Shown here: piece by piece, positions 11,266 through 22,994 of the stretch | How positions within the stretch are numbered: position 1 is the stretch's first letter | Layout: every line of letters starts with the position of its first letter | NCBI RefSeq assembly: GCF_048128805.1 | Contig: NC_136012.1 | Coordinates: 7,292,121 to 7,356,120, forward strand | Direction: 5' to 3' | Length of the DNA: 64,000 nt | DNA from: Centroberyx gerrardi | Taxonomy: Eukaryota; Chordata; Actinopteri; Beryciformes; Berycidae | Translations under genes and position numbers: made by a program | Notes under the pieces: generated by a model | Told to the model about the DNA's origin: nothing | Seen by the model: only the letters and a program-made list of their open reading frames with translations | Databases searched by the model: none

Positions 11266-13909
11266 TCAGTGGTGGGAATAAAAATAAATGTTCTTTTTCA
11301 GTTTCAGAAAACTTCATCATTTTGCTTTTCGCCTGTCAAATCTAACCCCAGAGCAAAATAATCTCCCCCAGTAATCAGTGCAGTAGATTTTAGCAGTAAA
11401 TGTCAGAAAATGTTAGTCATAGATTGTTTCTTCTCTGCAGGCCTACAAAAGCTTAAAGATAGAATCAGCAATTTATTTGACCATCTAAATTTTGTGTGTA
11501 CTTTCATGAAGAGTTCGACTTGCAGATAGAAAATATTTTTTGGAACTTTTCTTCAGCTGAATTCCTCAAAATGCAGGAGTATTTGACATATTTCACATAT
11601 TACAAATGTAAAGGACCCTTTTGCATTGTGAAAATCCATGTAAAACTCATGCTTAGCTGTCACAAACTGTCAATCCTTGCATCTAAAGCTTCAATCCAGT
11701 AAATCACAGTGCAAACAAAGCCAGCACTGCAGTGACAAGGCTTCAACATGGGGGAGATCCCTCGTAGCATCACAGATTGGTGCTTCATCAGCAATTTATT
11801 TGACCCTCTTAACTTTGGGTTTATTCACACTACATTAAGTCTCCTAAAGATCCCATTCAAACGCAGTGGGATAAAACCAAAATGAAGCCAATTTCCCTCA
11901 GACCGTTTCCATCTCATTCTGACTTCTGTCATAAAACATTCTCCCGAGCCCCTTGCATATTAAACGTATGTAACAGAAGCCCGAGTGCCATCACATCAGC
12001 TGGAGCGCTCGCTAACCTTTAGAAAATGTGATAATTTGAGGAGATTTTCGAGGCGTTCGGCGGCGACAGTCAGCGAGGAGCCGGGAAAAAAATTGTTCTC
12101 AGCTACTTCCTCGGAGCTAAATTGGCCTCGTTGGATTTTACCCCCGCTGCTCTAGAGTCGGATCTTCATGAGCCTTAAGGTACATGATGTCTCGACGAGC
12201 GCTGAGGTGAGTTTTGGAGGATGAGGGGCCTTGAGGCGGAGAGTTAGGTTGAAATCACACCGGTCTAAAAAAGATACATGTGGATTTGTGCAGAGAGAGG
12301 CTCCGTCTGAAGGGGGCTAGGTGTTGCTTTTCCCTTTGTTCTGAGCATCTGTCATAAATCCTTGGACCAGCCTCTTGTTCGGTGGTTGCTTTTCATCGAG
12401 GCCGGCTCACTCATTAAGCCAGATGCGATGCTGGCTGACCTGGGGCCTCTTTCGCCCAGCGCTCCAGGTTTGGAGAGTTGCTGCTGGCAAGGGCAACCTT
12501 CTTTCTGCTTTTTGGAGCGGTCTTTTATTTTGAAAGGGGTTTGAAGCTGCTCTGGTTGCCTGTTAGTGGACCGAAACCCTCTCCGGTGGCTTTGTTTGTA
12601 TCTTCCACCGGACACCCAGCCATGAAACTTTTAGGCCGCTTTTGTTTTGTGCGGTTGGCTGTTGAGTGAATTTTAGGTTATTGCAGGTTTTTTTTTTAGC
12701 TCTATTGTTTTTCTTTTTTACCGACAGTAAACTTTGGAGGGAAGAGAACAAGCGGCTCTTTTAGCTCTGTCACGCAAAGCCCAACCTGAGCAGAATGAGT
12801 GAGTGGAAAGCATCACCGCATCATTTGAACAGGATGAGACGAGGCTCAGTAAACTGCTTCTCCAAGTTTTCTCTGTCAAAGGCGTTTGACCCGGGCCTCT
12901 CATCAGAGAGCTTCAAATTGAGGGAACCCTACCATTTAGATTAAATTCCCCCCAGAATGGTGTTGTCTAATGGCGTGGCAGTCAGATCTATCATCAGAAT
13001 AACCATTTCCTCCGTGTTGCCGCGCTTAACTGGCGAGCTAACTTAATCACAGCGAGGTTGAAAAGGTCCTGACGGTCTGGGGGGAACGTGATAAGGATCC
13101 ATGCTGAGAGACAATGCGCTAACTCGCGTGCGCTCCAGTTAATAAATCATTTCAAATAAGCTCTGGGAAGCACCGATGCACCATTTGAGTCTTTTGAAAA
13201 CTGGTGGAAAACAGTGTAAGAGCGCCTTCGGCCTGTATCGCGTCGGGACAGCTTGGCCCATTTGGGAGTGCATTAAAGGGTCCCAGATGTGGGGGATTTT
13301 TGATCATCGCCCTCCTGCTACTTTCAAGCAACTGTCAAATGTGTTATGGTGTGTTCAGGCTCACTGACATCAAACAGAGAGTGTCCCTCAGCTTGCAAAA
13401 GGGGAGCTGGTCCATTCCGCTATACTCATATAAGCAGTGCTATGAATATGAACAGTTTAAAGAAACGATTTTACAGGCTTATTTGATCTATTGTGTCATT
13501 TGGACCACACTGGCCTTTAAAGTGGATACAATTAAAACACAGTGTAAGATGCTCAGCCCTTTGGAGTCTTTTTGTCATCATCATGGCATAACAGCTGTTT
13601 GCTCCTGATGTTTTCCTGGACATGGATTAGAAAATAACTGATTTGTGTCTTCTAACATGAATAGGCTACTTTTGCTGTTGGGATATTAGAGAGGTAAGAA
13701 CCAAAATTTAGTGAGGAGATTATTCCAATAAGAAAGCACAAAGGGGAATTGAGTGAATCCCATAGGCCAGCACTCTAACAGTCAGCAAAACAGCATCCAG
13801 ACAACAGTTGGTTCCAGCCTTAGCAAATAAACACTTCAGATATGGTCAACGGGATTTCCACCAGCCACTGCCAGGAGTTTCACGACATCCACTGCGGTTA
13901 AATACACTT

Positions 13910-13915
13910 TTTATT
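13910..13915 (-). promoter_or_regulatory. Candidate poly(A) signal for tmem271
   Basis: TTTATT on the + strand is AATAAA on the minus strand, about 380 bases beyond the tmem271 stop codon. It is the first canonical signal I see downstream, giving an intronless transcript with a short 3' UTR. Confidence 0.45.
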
Positions 13916-14292
13916 CACATGTAAAAATGTTGACAGCAAACATTCAGAACACAAATTCTGCTTTTGTTATAATTAGCAAGCTGGTCTGTTGCGTTTTATG
14001 GGTCTCGCTCTGCCTGCACCGGGCCTATGTGTTACTCCGATCCGCTCATCTACATCGGTCTGACGGGTGGTCTACAAGAAGCTACCGAGAAACCAGGCGG
14101 GTGGTGTAAGAAAATAACATGAGAAGGAATCAGCTGAATTAAAACCCACTACTATTGTCCTTCTGTGTAACTTACTGGCTTTTTGTCGGGGTTGTGTGAT
14201 GGATTGGGGGTGGGGGGGCGGGGTTGTTTAAGCACAAAAGTCTAGTGATTGTCACAGCGGAGGAAAGCACTGCTGGGCCGGTCCAGGAGCGG

Positions 14293-15084
14293 CTATGTGT
14301 TGCATGCCTCGGCGGGGAAAATGTCTTCGTATGCGGGCGGCAGCTCGCTGGGGAGCGGGTAGGAAAACGGATAGGAGTGATTGAGCTCCGGATCCGTGGG
14401 CGAGTATCCCGGCAGCTCGATGGACGGGTGTCCCCCGCATTGCACTTCGGCGCCCGTCTCGTCGAACACGTTAAAAACACCCAGGTTGATGTACGAAACC
14501 GGCTGGAATTCAGCTGAGGAAAAGTCCCGCTCCTCGCTGAAGAGCATCGCCCCGGCGCTCTGCCGCTGGGACTGCCGGCTCCGGTAGAACTGCGCGGTCT
14601 TGTACCGTTTGATGATCAGCAGGTTGACGAGCCCGAGGAGGCACTCCAGGGTGCTGAGCACAGTGGAGACGACCAGACTCCGTTGGTAATCCTTCAACTG
14701 CTCGCAGGCAGGGTTCACCACCAGAGAGTGGAGGCAGTAGTGTGAGTATTTCCTCTCCACCAGGGAGACCGTGTCTCCGTCCACCACCGCGCCGGAGAAG
14801 GCGGTGAGGACTCCCAACAAGAAGACCACAACACCGAGGAGAAAGAAATTCCTGCAGCCGGGCTTGTCCATGCAACAGAGCAGCGCCGAGCCCAGGAGCA
14901 CCTGGCCGATGCCCACAAGTATCCCGGAGTAGAAAGCCCCGGCCGCGGCGCCGAGGTGGAAATGCGCCTTCACCGTAGATCCCAGCGAGATGCATTTTAA
15001 TCCAACGACAACTTCGCTGAGGGCGCACACGAAGAGGAGGGCGCTGGAGAAGACGGTGCACAGTCCTTTGCCACTCAACTTCAT
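14293..15084 (-). CDS. tmem271: Transmembrane protein 271 (single-exon gene)
   Basis: A 263-residue intronless reading frame in a GC-rich island. Four hydrophobic segments lie at about residues 8-32, 46-71, 79-101 and 136-158, so a four-pass membrane protein with cytosolic ends is predicted. The block VDGDTVSLVERKYSHYCL (about 101-118) and the C-terminal GGHPSIELPGYSPTDPELN are, from memory, hallmarks of vertebrate TMEM271. A PPAY motif (249-252) near the end is a possible WW-domain ligand. Human TMEM271 carries long low-complexity Gly/Ala/Pro and Arg-rich stretches that this version lacks, making it much shorter. Its position beside pigg matches what I recall of human 4p16.3. Molecular function is unknown. 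The start ATG is followed directly by the first hydrophobic segment and no in-frame upstream ATG extends homology. Confidence 0.88.
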   Translation of the reverse strand: MKLSGKGLCTVFSSALLFVCALSEVVVGLKCISLGSTVKAHFHLGAAAGAFYSGILVGIGQVLLGSALLCCMDKPGCRNFFLLGVVVFLLGVLTAFSGAVVDGDTVSLVERKYSHYCLHSLVVNPACEQLKDYQRSLVVSTVLSTLECLLGLVNLLIIKRYKTAQFYRSRQSQRQSAGAMLFSEERDFSSAEFQPVSYINLGVFNVFDETGAEVQCGGHPSIELPGYSPTDPELNHSYPFSYPLPSELPPAYEDIFPAEACNT

Positions 15085-15300
15085 TATATTCCACCTCTGC
15101 CGCGCTCGATCCCTCTCCTCCCTCCTTCTTCATCCTCCTTCGTCCTCCTCGTCTCCTCTGGAAGCACTCTCACATTGGGACATCGTCCGCCCGGTGACTC
15201 CTCCGGTTCAGAACGGGTGATCCGCGCCGCTGTTGCGTCTCTCTCGCATCTCTCCCCGCCGCTCCGCACACACACAAGGGGGGATATATAAATAATTAAT
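15085..15300 (-). promoter_or_regulatory. Putative 5' UTR and promoter of tmem271
   Basis: CpG-rich sequence directly upstream of the tmem271 ATG on the minus strand, with CTCC/TCCTCC tracts and, about 200 bases upstream, an AT-rich block (minus strand TATTTATATAT) between G/C runs that could act as a TATA-like element. No start site can be fixed from sequence alone. Confidence 0.35.
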
Positions 15301-15689
15301 GGGGGAAGAACGCGTTCTTTTTCTGCAGTTGCCTTATCGATAATCCATATTCAAACCGAAACGGGTAATGATCACTTTTCTCTCCCCCCCACCCACCTCC
15401 GCCACCACCGATGCCCTAACCGCCCATCCGCAGCATTAGACCGGAGAAGCGCTCTCGCAACCAAAAGTTTGTTTTTTTTCTTCTTCTTCTTCCACGGAGA
15501 GCGAGTCTTATCTGCAGTCCTCCAAGTCGCCAGATTGAATTGTGTTTTTTTTTTTTTTTTTGGCAGAGGGAAGGAGGCGGCTGCTAGAGACTTGAGGTGC
15601 TGTGGACCAATGACCCGCGGGCCTTAAAATCACTTACAGATTCCTATAGGGACTCACGGTATCCTCGATAGTGAGTTTATAGTGACATT

Positions 15690-15805
15690 TTCCTCAGTGA
15701 TGTAGTGTAAAATAAAAAGGTGGATGAACTATCACCTCCACCTGGTGATCATCATAAAGAAAACCACCAATAGAAACAAAAATCACTTATATTTTCAGAG
15801 CAGAA
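15690..15805. repeat. Dispersed repeat copy A
   Basis: From AGTGATGTAGTGTAAAATAA to TTATATTTTCAGAGC this stretch parallels 43418-43530 over about 110 bases, with shared blocks (GGTGATCATCATAA / GGTGATGATCATAA and AATCACTTATATTTTCAG / AATCAATTATGTTTTCAG). It is an old interspersed element of unknown class. Confidence 0.55.
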
Positions 15806-16579
15806 TTATTTTTTTACCCCCTTAAAAGCCATTATCCTTATATAACTTAGGCTACATACATTTGATACTACTATGAATTTACTTATAAAGATTTATGTCA
15901 ACCTAAAAAGGTAAACTCAACTGCAATAAAAGTCGGGTAAAACCACCTCCCTGCTTTTCACACTCAATATGAATTATCTTCTATTTTATCTCTGTAATAG
16001 CCTATTCCTATACGATTTTACATGGAATGTGTAGATTTTCTGTGATATTTGTATGCTATCCTTATAGATTTTTATCAGACATTACTGTAGTTCTTTCTCG
16101 TAAGGGTTGTTGACTGTCTCTACCTTTCGGGAAAAATAAACAAATACATAAATAATAAATAAGTAAATATGAACGCTGCTGCTAGATGGATGGATGCTGA
16201 AGCTGTGCGCTGATGACCTCGGCCGCTGTCCGTGGTGCTGAAAACCTCCAGCCCGACTGGATTCTCCAACATCTTTCCTCTCAAAGAGCCTATATGGACG
16301 TAAGGCGTTTGAGAACTTCAGTCTGAGGAAACTGTACCGTTGGAATTTTAATTTAGCACAGATTAATTCACGTGTCAATATTACAGTGCGTATTATTGTT
16401 TAGAGAAACTCATCTTTTTGTTCCCAGAACACATGTAGGACATATGAGTCATCAAAAAGTCGATGTTGTAATGGCAAACAGCGCAGTTGATAGCCTATTG
16501 CCTGCAGTCTAAAGTCTCAAGTAAATGTTTCAGTATTGAGTCCAGTTTGTATTTCCCATTAAAAGACGAGTGTGACGCA

Positions 16580-17170
16580 GAATATACTTACATTTATTTA
16601 TATATCACTTTAAAACTGTGTTAAAAAAGGCGTTACAAATGACAAATAAAGCCAATAAGAACATGATAAAAACGCCAGACATTTATTTTAAGCAGCAAAT
16701 AAAATGAAAATAATGTTTATAGGTCCCTGTCTTTAAAATGTGTTTATAAGGAGGTGATTTAAAAGATGATAGTGACTTTACCAGCCTCAGCTCCTCTGAA
16801 GCCAAACAGCCCAGAGGCCAAAAGCCTCTTTACATTTGCTCTTGGCTAGCAGGGCACTGCTGGAGGATCTCAGGTTTCTAATCCGCCTCATAAGGGGTTA
16901 AAAGATCTGAGACGTGGCAAAGGAGCCGGAGGTCGCTGAACCCATCAGTGAAATCTCAAAACTAGTTCCGAAAGCTGACAGGGAACCAAGCGTGGAAAAG
17001 CTAAAAGAGGGGTGATATGATCCCAAGATGTGACCCGGTGGCAGAATTCTGCACAATCTGTTGGACTTTGCTGCTAGTTTCCAAATTCACTTGAACCTGG
17101 ATGTGAAAATGGGGCAGAGGTTGAGGATAAAGGATGAATGTGTTGATGAAGCAAACTTCTCAGATGTATC
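16580..17170. mobile_element. Old interspersed repeat, possibly non-LTR retrotransposon-derived
   Basis: The order of motifs (TTATATATCACTTTAAAACT, a CCAGCCTCAGCTCCTCTGA block, GGTGATATGATCCCAAGA, then GAATTCTGCACAATCTG) resembles a widespread fish repeat that begins with a 'tatatagcacttta' box and later has 'gtgatatgatccc'. It is heavily diverged, with no open frame of note. Boundaries and class are uncertain. Confidence 0.35.
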
Positions 17171-18242
17171 GAATTACATCAGGGAAAGCCCACAGTGACT
17201 GTAGCGGTACAGCTTTCAGTAAGTGTGTGTGTGTGTGTGAGTCTAATTTGGTCATTACTGCTTTGCATAGGTAAGCAGATAAGGGAAGGTAGTGTGAATG
17301 ATGTGTTGATCAGCTGATTGATCGATTGATCGGCCTCCAGTGGAAAGCCTGGCCATGGGTGTCTGTGCCAGTCTGGGTTTGTTCCTTGGCAGGGGTGCAG
17401 CTTTTGCCCCTGTCAGCACCGTCCAGGAGACCGACTGGAACTATCACCTTACATGCTTTGACCCAGCAGCAGCCAAGGAAAACAACATGGAAAACAAGAG
17501 GCCTTGCTGCATTCTTCTGTTAGAGCATTGGATGGTAATGGCCACAGCTTGTTGCTCAGCAGATTCAAGCATCTTTTCACAGTTATAATTTCAAAATGTG
17601 GGCGTCGTGAAGCCCTTTGAGACTGTAGCTGTGATTAAGGGCTGTACACACAAACGTGGAGCAGGCCAGCTCTCAGCCAGCTCACAACATTACAGAGTGA
17701 ACACCTTCATGGTGATGGCAGGCACAGGTATGCATGCTCTCCACCCCGAGGGAGGCTATTGAATCCAATTGTCCAACAAATTTGATGAAGCAGAGCTTGT
17801 TAACTGCATGTATCTCCAATCAGCAACACAAGGGGACCCGGCTCACCTCCATAACACAGCCAATTGGCCGGTCATGGTCGCAAACCAGGATGATGCTGTT
17901 ACTGAAGAGGAGAGTCATTCCCACTGTAATAGCTAACATAACATCGTGCAAACACTCCCCTCTCTGCTTGGGAAGCCTGCAAGACGGTCAGGGTAGACCA
18001 TTACGAGAGCAGAATCAGGTAATATGTATGAAAATAGTTATTATTTTTATTAAATGTCAATATGCAAAAGCTTTTAAGGATCAGCATCAGGGCAAAAAGA
18101 CACACTTTCACAAGCCGAGCCAGTCATAAACTTGGCCGACATACAGAATGATGCAAATTCCTCTCAATGTGGTGGCATCACCTCTTCCTCCACTCTGGTT
18201 AAGTACTGCTCTTTAAAACTTAAATTATTACATGTCATTGCC

Positions 18243-18281
18243 TGTGTGTATGTGTGTGAGTGCGTGTGTGTGTGTGTGTGT
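18243..18281. repeat. (TG)n microsatellite, imperfect
   Basis: TG-rich run with a few interruptions, ending in a pure (TG) block. Confidence 0.85.
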
Positions 18282-18547
18282 TTAGGGCACATTCACTTCA
18301 GCTGTGCCAAGAGGCAGCTGTGAAGAGACTGCTCCGGCATCTGAAATGCCATTTTTACGCCAGCAGTTACAAGAGCAGTGACAGGTCAGGCCTGTAAAAC
18401 CCTGCGTTAGCCCATAAATATTAATGAATCCAGAGCCGTTCCACTGCTGGCTGGAACAAGGGAGAGGGGTTCGACCAGTCTTTGACCCGAACGGAGGATT
18501 CAACCAGAACCAGCGGGAAGAGGACCAAGCCCAGACAGGCAGGACGG

Positions 18548-18551
<4 letters not shown>

Positions 18552-18589
<38 letters not shown>

Positions 18590-18606
18590 CAGAGAGAGAG
18601 AGACTC
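18552..18606. repeat. (GA)n microsatellite
   Basis: About 25 GA units with two small interruptions. They create artificial Arg-Glu or Ser-Leu open frames on the two strands. Confidence 0.9.
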
Positions 18607-18724
18607 AGGCCTGTGAGACGGAGGGGGCGGATGCAGCAGGAAGAGAGGATTTTGAGGAGAGGGGGTTTGATGTGAAAGAAGAGAGGAGGAGGAGAGCGAG
18701 GAAGCGAGGCGATCAAGGAGGGGG

Positions 18725-19140
18725 AGTGTGTATCAGTTTTCTGAGATATGGGGCCGATATTGGCCTTTTATTTAAAATCTGACAGTTAATGTCGTCCACT
18801 TCCGATATGATGATGGTTCCTCCCTGACCACAGATACATAAACAGTCTGGAAAACCTGACATGAAATTTTCTTTAGACTTTTTTTATTCATTTAGTCGTT
18901 TGATATAGTTTTTTGTAGAATATTTCTTCATTTAAAGGCCTAATGTAGACAGACAATTTCATTAGTCTGGGTTTCAATGGAGAGTTTTAGTGTCCCATGA
19001 TGGTCTAAATGCTGGTTCAGAGGCTTTTCCACCCTGACAAGACTGAATCTTTGTCCATTTTTGGTATGAAAATGGAAAAAAATTAAGATATTGAATATTG
19101 GCACAAAACATTGGCAAAAACCCTTATCGGTCTAAATCCT
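18725..19140. mobile_element. Possible degraded 'ATCGG' type MITE
   Basis: GGGGCCGATATTGGCC near 18749 and TTGGCAAAAACCCTTATCGG near 19112 recall a fish MITE built of repeated 'tatcggcc' motifs. The copy is decayed and its ends are not defined. Confidence 0.3.
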
Positions 19141-20969
19141 AATCACTGCTACCATCAGTATTATAACCACCATTACAATCATCAATACTGCCACTACTTG
19201 TTACCATTGTCATAATCATTATAAAAAGAAACACAAAGTTAACTCAAGATTATTCCTTTGCATTATCTTAATCAAAAGTCAATGTAACTTTCATTTCTGT
19301 CACTGGTCCTTTTAATTTGCACTGCTTGATGTAATAATAGATTTCATTGCCAACTGAAAATCATTTTTCAATTAGTTTTCTAACATGGAGTGACTTTTAA
19401 TCAAAGACCAAGAGTACCAAGAGTAGCAGTGGGGCACAGAGCGTCCACTAAGGGCAAAAACTGATTTGGGAGATTCTAACAATAGAACATGTTGCAGGCA
19501 GTGTATTCAACATCTCATTCATTTCTTTTTGTTATGCTTAAAAACTCTGAACTAAAATTATATCATTCAGGCGCTGGCTGGCAGTCTGGAGGCGGTAGAT
19601 GCAGAAAAGTAGATTAATACCCACTGTACATTTTTCAGCACAAAATACCATCACAGTAATTGGTCAGCTGTGCCTTAAACAAGACGGATAGAGGCATTTT
19701 CTTTCTTAATGGATATCCATGTAGTTTTCATTAAAACATTCTTCCTCCTCCATTTCCACACCAGTCCAGGGTTGATGATGATGATGATAATAATGATGAT
19801 TAGACTATTACAGTTGTACATGAGCAAGAATGGAGACGTGAAGATGAGAGAGAACAGTGTGTAATGATGATGATCACATTAACATCATAAAAGAGGTGAA
19901 AGTTGGTCATGAAACTTAGCGTTACAGACGAAATTTCATGTTTTTGTGAATATCGATTGTTTTCATATTGACAGAGAAGACTATCAGGCCTCATGAGTTA
20001 GAGTTTGCATCTGTGGGTTTGCTGTTTACATTCTCTATTGACTCGTATTGTGGACTTATTTATGAGCATTTGTGCCCCCTCAAAAATATTTTGGGCGCTG
20101 TAGGACCCTGATTTCAACCCTACTGTTGTTCGGCGTGAAAAATGCATGGCTGACTCCGCGATCAACCGAGAGAATGTAGAAACCCACACAGTATTAGCTG
20201 CCGCTTCCACCATTTGTGAGAAACAGATGTTCCAAAACCAAGCTGGGTCTTTGCCAGGTCTCTGCGCTGGTACACTAGTCTCCTGTTAATGCATGGTATC
20301 TTTGCTGCGCATGCATTTTAAAAAAAGAAGTATCCAGTGGCATCACAAGCAATTATGATAACTACTGTTGTGGGCATCGCTCATGGGCAACAGGTAGGAG
20401 ACAGGAGTCGTTTTACTGCGGCCGGTGTGTAGAGCGGTCTTCTTCACCTGAATTTAATGATGTAGAAATGACTGTAGACTGCTAGGGAACTAGGAGGTTT
20501 GTTTGTGTGGATGTGTGCTGTGTGTGAAGGGGAAAGGAGGGAGGGGGTGTTGGGGTGCACTCCTCTGGGTTGGGTCTAGTTAGTATTTTGTTGGGAGGCT
20601 GCCTCAGATAAGCTTTCTGTGTGCTTCCATGCTGTAACCACAAGGTAGCACTGTTGTCCCTACAATGGAGATAAAAGAGAAACTCACGGTGGCTGCTGTT
20701 ATCTGCTTTGAAGTGATGCAGCAGGTAGGAAACACAACATGTGGCCTGTATTCTTATTCATTGGCAACCTGGATTTAGCACTGTGTGACTTTTCTATTGG
20801 AGCTCTCATTCAACAGCCGTCTGCTACACACTCATTCAGTTTGATGGAAAATGATATAGGCCCAACTACAATAAAAGTCTTAAGTATGCTTTTTTAAAAG
20901 AGAGGGGAAGACATCTTTCATCAGAGCTGGTTATTACATTAGACAGAATGTTATTTTGATGAGTCTTCT

Positions 20970-22994
20970 GTTCTTCATCAACCCATGACCTTTATGTTCT
21001 ATGATGTCACTATTCTCTAACAACCCATGGCCTTTATGCTCTATGATGTCACTGTTATCTAACAACCCATGGCCATTATGCTCTATGATGTCACTGTTAT
21101 CTAACAACCCATGGTCTTTATGCTCTATGATGTCACTGCGTTCTCTAACAATCCATGATCTTTATGCTCTATGATGTCACTGCGTTCTGTAACAACCCAT
21201 GATCTTTATGCTCTATGATGTCACTGTGTTCTGTAACAACCCATGACATTTATGCTCTGATGTCACTATGTTCTCTAACAACCCATGGCCTTTATGCTCT
21301 ATGATGTCACTGTGTTCTGTAACAACCCATGACATTTATGCTCTGATGTCACAATGTTCTCTAACAACCCATGGTCTTTATGCTCTATGATGTCACTGCG
21401 TTCTCTAACAATCCATAGTCTTTATGCTTTATGATGTCACTGTGTTCTGTAACAACCCATGATCTTTATGCTCTATGATGTCACTGTGTTCTGTAACAAC
21501 CCATGATATTTATGCTCTATGATGTCACTGTTATCTAACAACCCATGGTCTTTATGCTCTATGATGTCACTGCGTTATCTAACAACCCATGGCCTTTATG
21601 CTTTATGTCACAATGTTCTCTAACAACCCATGATCTTTATGCTCTATGATGTCACTGTTATCTAACAACCCATGGTCTTTATGCTCTATGATGTCACTGT
21701 TATCTAACAACCCATGGCCTTTATGCTCTATGATGTCACTGTTATCTAACAACCCATGGCCTTTATGCTCTATGATGTCACTGTTATCTAACAACCCATG
21801 GTCATTGCTCTATGATGTCACTGTGTTCTGTAACAACCCATGATCTTTATGCTCTATGATGTCACTGTGTTCTGTAACAACCCATGATCTTTATGCTCTA
21901 TGATGTCACTGTGTTTTGTAACAACCCATGACATTTATGCTCTGATGTCACAATGTTCTCTAACAACCCATGGCCTTTATGTTCTATGATGTCACTGTGT
22001 TCTCTAACAACCCATGGTCTTTATACTCTATGATGTCACTGCGTTCTCTAACAATCCATAGTCTTTATGCTTTATGATGTCACTGTGTTCTGTAACAACC
22101 CATGACATTTATGCTCTATGATGTCACTGTGTTCTGTAACAACCCATGATCTTTATGCTCTATGATGTCACTGTGTTCTGTAACAACCCATGACATTTAT
22201 GTTCTGATGTCACTGTTCTGTAACAACCCATGGCCTTTATGCTCTATGATGTCACTGTATTCTGTAACAACCCATGGCCTTTATGCTCTATGATGTCACT
22301 GTGTTCTGTAACAACCCATGATCTTTATGCTCTATGATGTCACTGTTCTGTAACAACCCATGATCTTTATGCTCTATGATGTCACTGTGTTCTGTAACAA
22401 CCCATGACATTTATGTTCTGATGTCACTGTTCTGTAACAACCCATGGCCTTTATGCTCTATGATGTCACTGTGTTCTGTAACAACCCATGGCCTTTATGC
22501 TCTATGATGTCACTGTTCTGTAACAACCCATGGCCTTTATGCTCTATGATGTCACTGTGTTCTGTAACAACCCATGATCTTTATGCTCTATGATGTCACT
22601 GTGTTCTGTAACAACCCATGATCTTTATGCTCTATGATGTCACTGTGTTCTGTAACAACCCATGACATTTATGTTCTGATGTCACTGTTCTGTAACAACC
22701 CATGGCCTTTATGCTCTATGATGTCACTGTGTTCTGTAACAACCCATGGCCTTTATGCTCTATGATGTCACTGTGTTCTGTAACAACCCATGGCCTTTAT
22801 GCTCTATGATGTCACTGTTCTGTAACAACCCATGGCCTTTATGCTCTATGATGTCACTGTGTTCTGTAACAACCCATGTCCTTTATGCTCTATAATGTCA
22901 CTGTTCTCTAACAACCCATAGCCTTTTATGCTCTATGATATCACAATGTCCATTGTCAATCGATGGCCTTTAAGCTCTATGTTGCAATGTTCTC
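20970..22994. repeat. Minisatellite, about 45 copies of a 40-44 bp unit, with higher-order structure
   Basis: The consensus unit contains AACAACCCATGRYCTTTATG followed by CTCTATGATGTCACTGTGTT. Units come in about 40, 42 and 44 bp forms, differing mainly in the linker (TGTTATCTAAC, TGTTCTGTAAC, GTGTTCTGTAAC) and in GGCC/GATC/GACA after CCATG. Groups of variant units recur in blocks (see findings). Every unit has a TGATGTCA motif close to a CRE site. A 63-residue minus-strand frame (21603-21794) with a 14-residue period is a by-product of locally 42-bp units, not a gene. Confidence 0.97.

Larger units (their letters stand above)
1251..13909. other. Gene-poor interval between pigg and tmem271
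   Basis: About 12.7 kb without a recognisable coding exon on either strand. It contains two MITE-like elements (2763-3275 and 4314-4564), an (AT)n tract, a (GT)n tract, a poly-T run and a 22-base G run. Several stretches (roughly 6890-7110, 9430-9830 and 12000-13200) look like unique, repeat-free, moderately GC-rich DNA with homeodomain-type TAATTA/TAATTG cores. They could be conserved enhancers, but I cannot test conservation. The open frames of 100-135 codons here show no domain. Confidence 0.5.
15301..20969. other. Gene-poor interval upstream of tmem271
   Basis: No coding exon recognised. Contents: a poly-T run near 15543-15560, a dispersed repeat copy (15690-15805), an old interspersed repeat (16580-17170), a (TG)n tract, a (GA)n tract and a degraded repeat near 18725-19140. 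A 131-codon open frame near 17734-18129 shows no domain. Confidence 0.5.

Noticed and set aside
13204-13608. 134-codon plus-strand open frame
   Set aside because: No domain, no conserved motif, no splice or poly(A) context; within the length expected by chance in 64 kb.
14510-15133. 207-codon minus-strand frame over tmem271
   Set aside because: Out-of-frame shadow of tmem271 in GC-rich DNA; the 263-residue frame has the family motifs.
18282-18716. 144-codon Ser/Leu-rich minus-strand frame and its Arg/Glu-rich plus-strand partner
   Set aside because: Both are products of the (GA)n microsatellite.
21603-21794. Minus-strand frame with a regular 14-residue repeat (LLDNSDIIEHKGHG type)
   Set aside because: It exists only where minisatellite units are exactly 42 bp; units of 40 and 44 bp on either side break it, and there is no promoter, splice or family support.
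20970-22994. CRISPR-like appearance of regularly spaced repeats
   Set aside because: The whole unit is repeated with small changes, there are no unique spacers, and the context is a vertebrate genome. It is a minisatellite.
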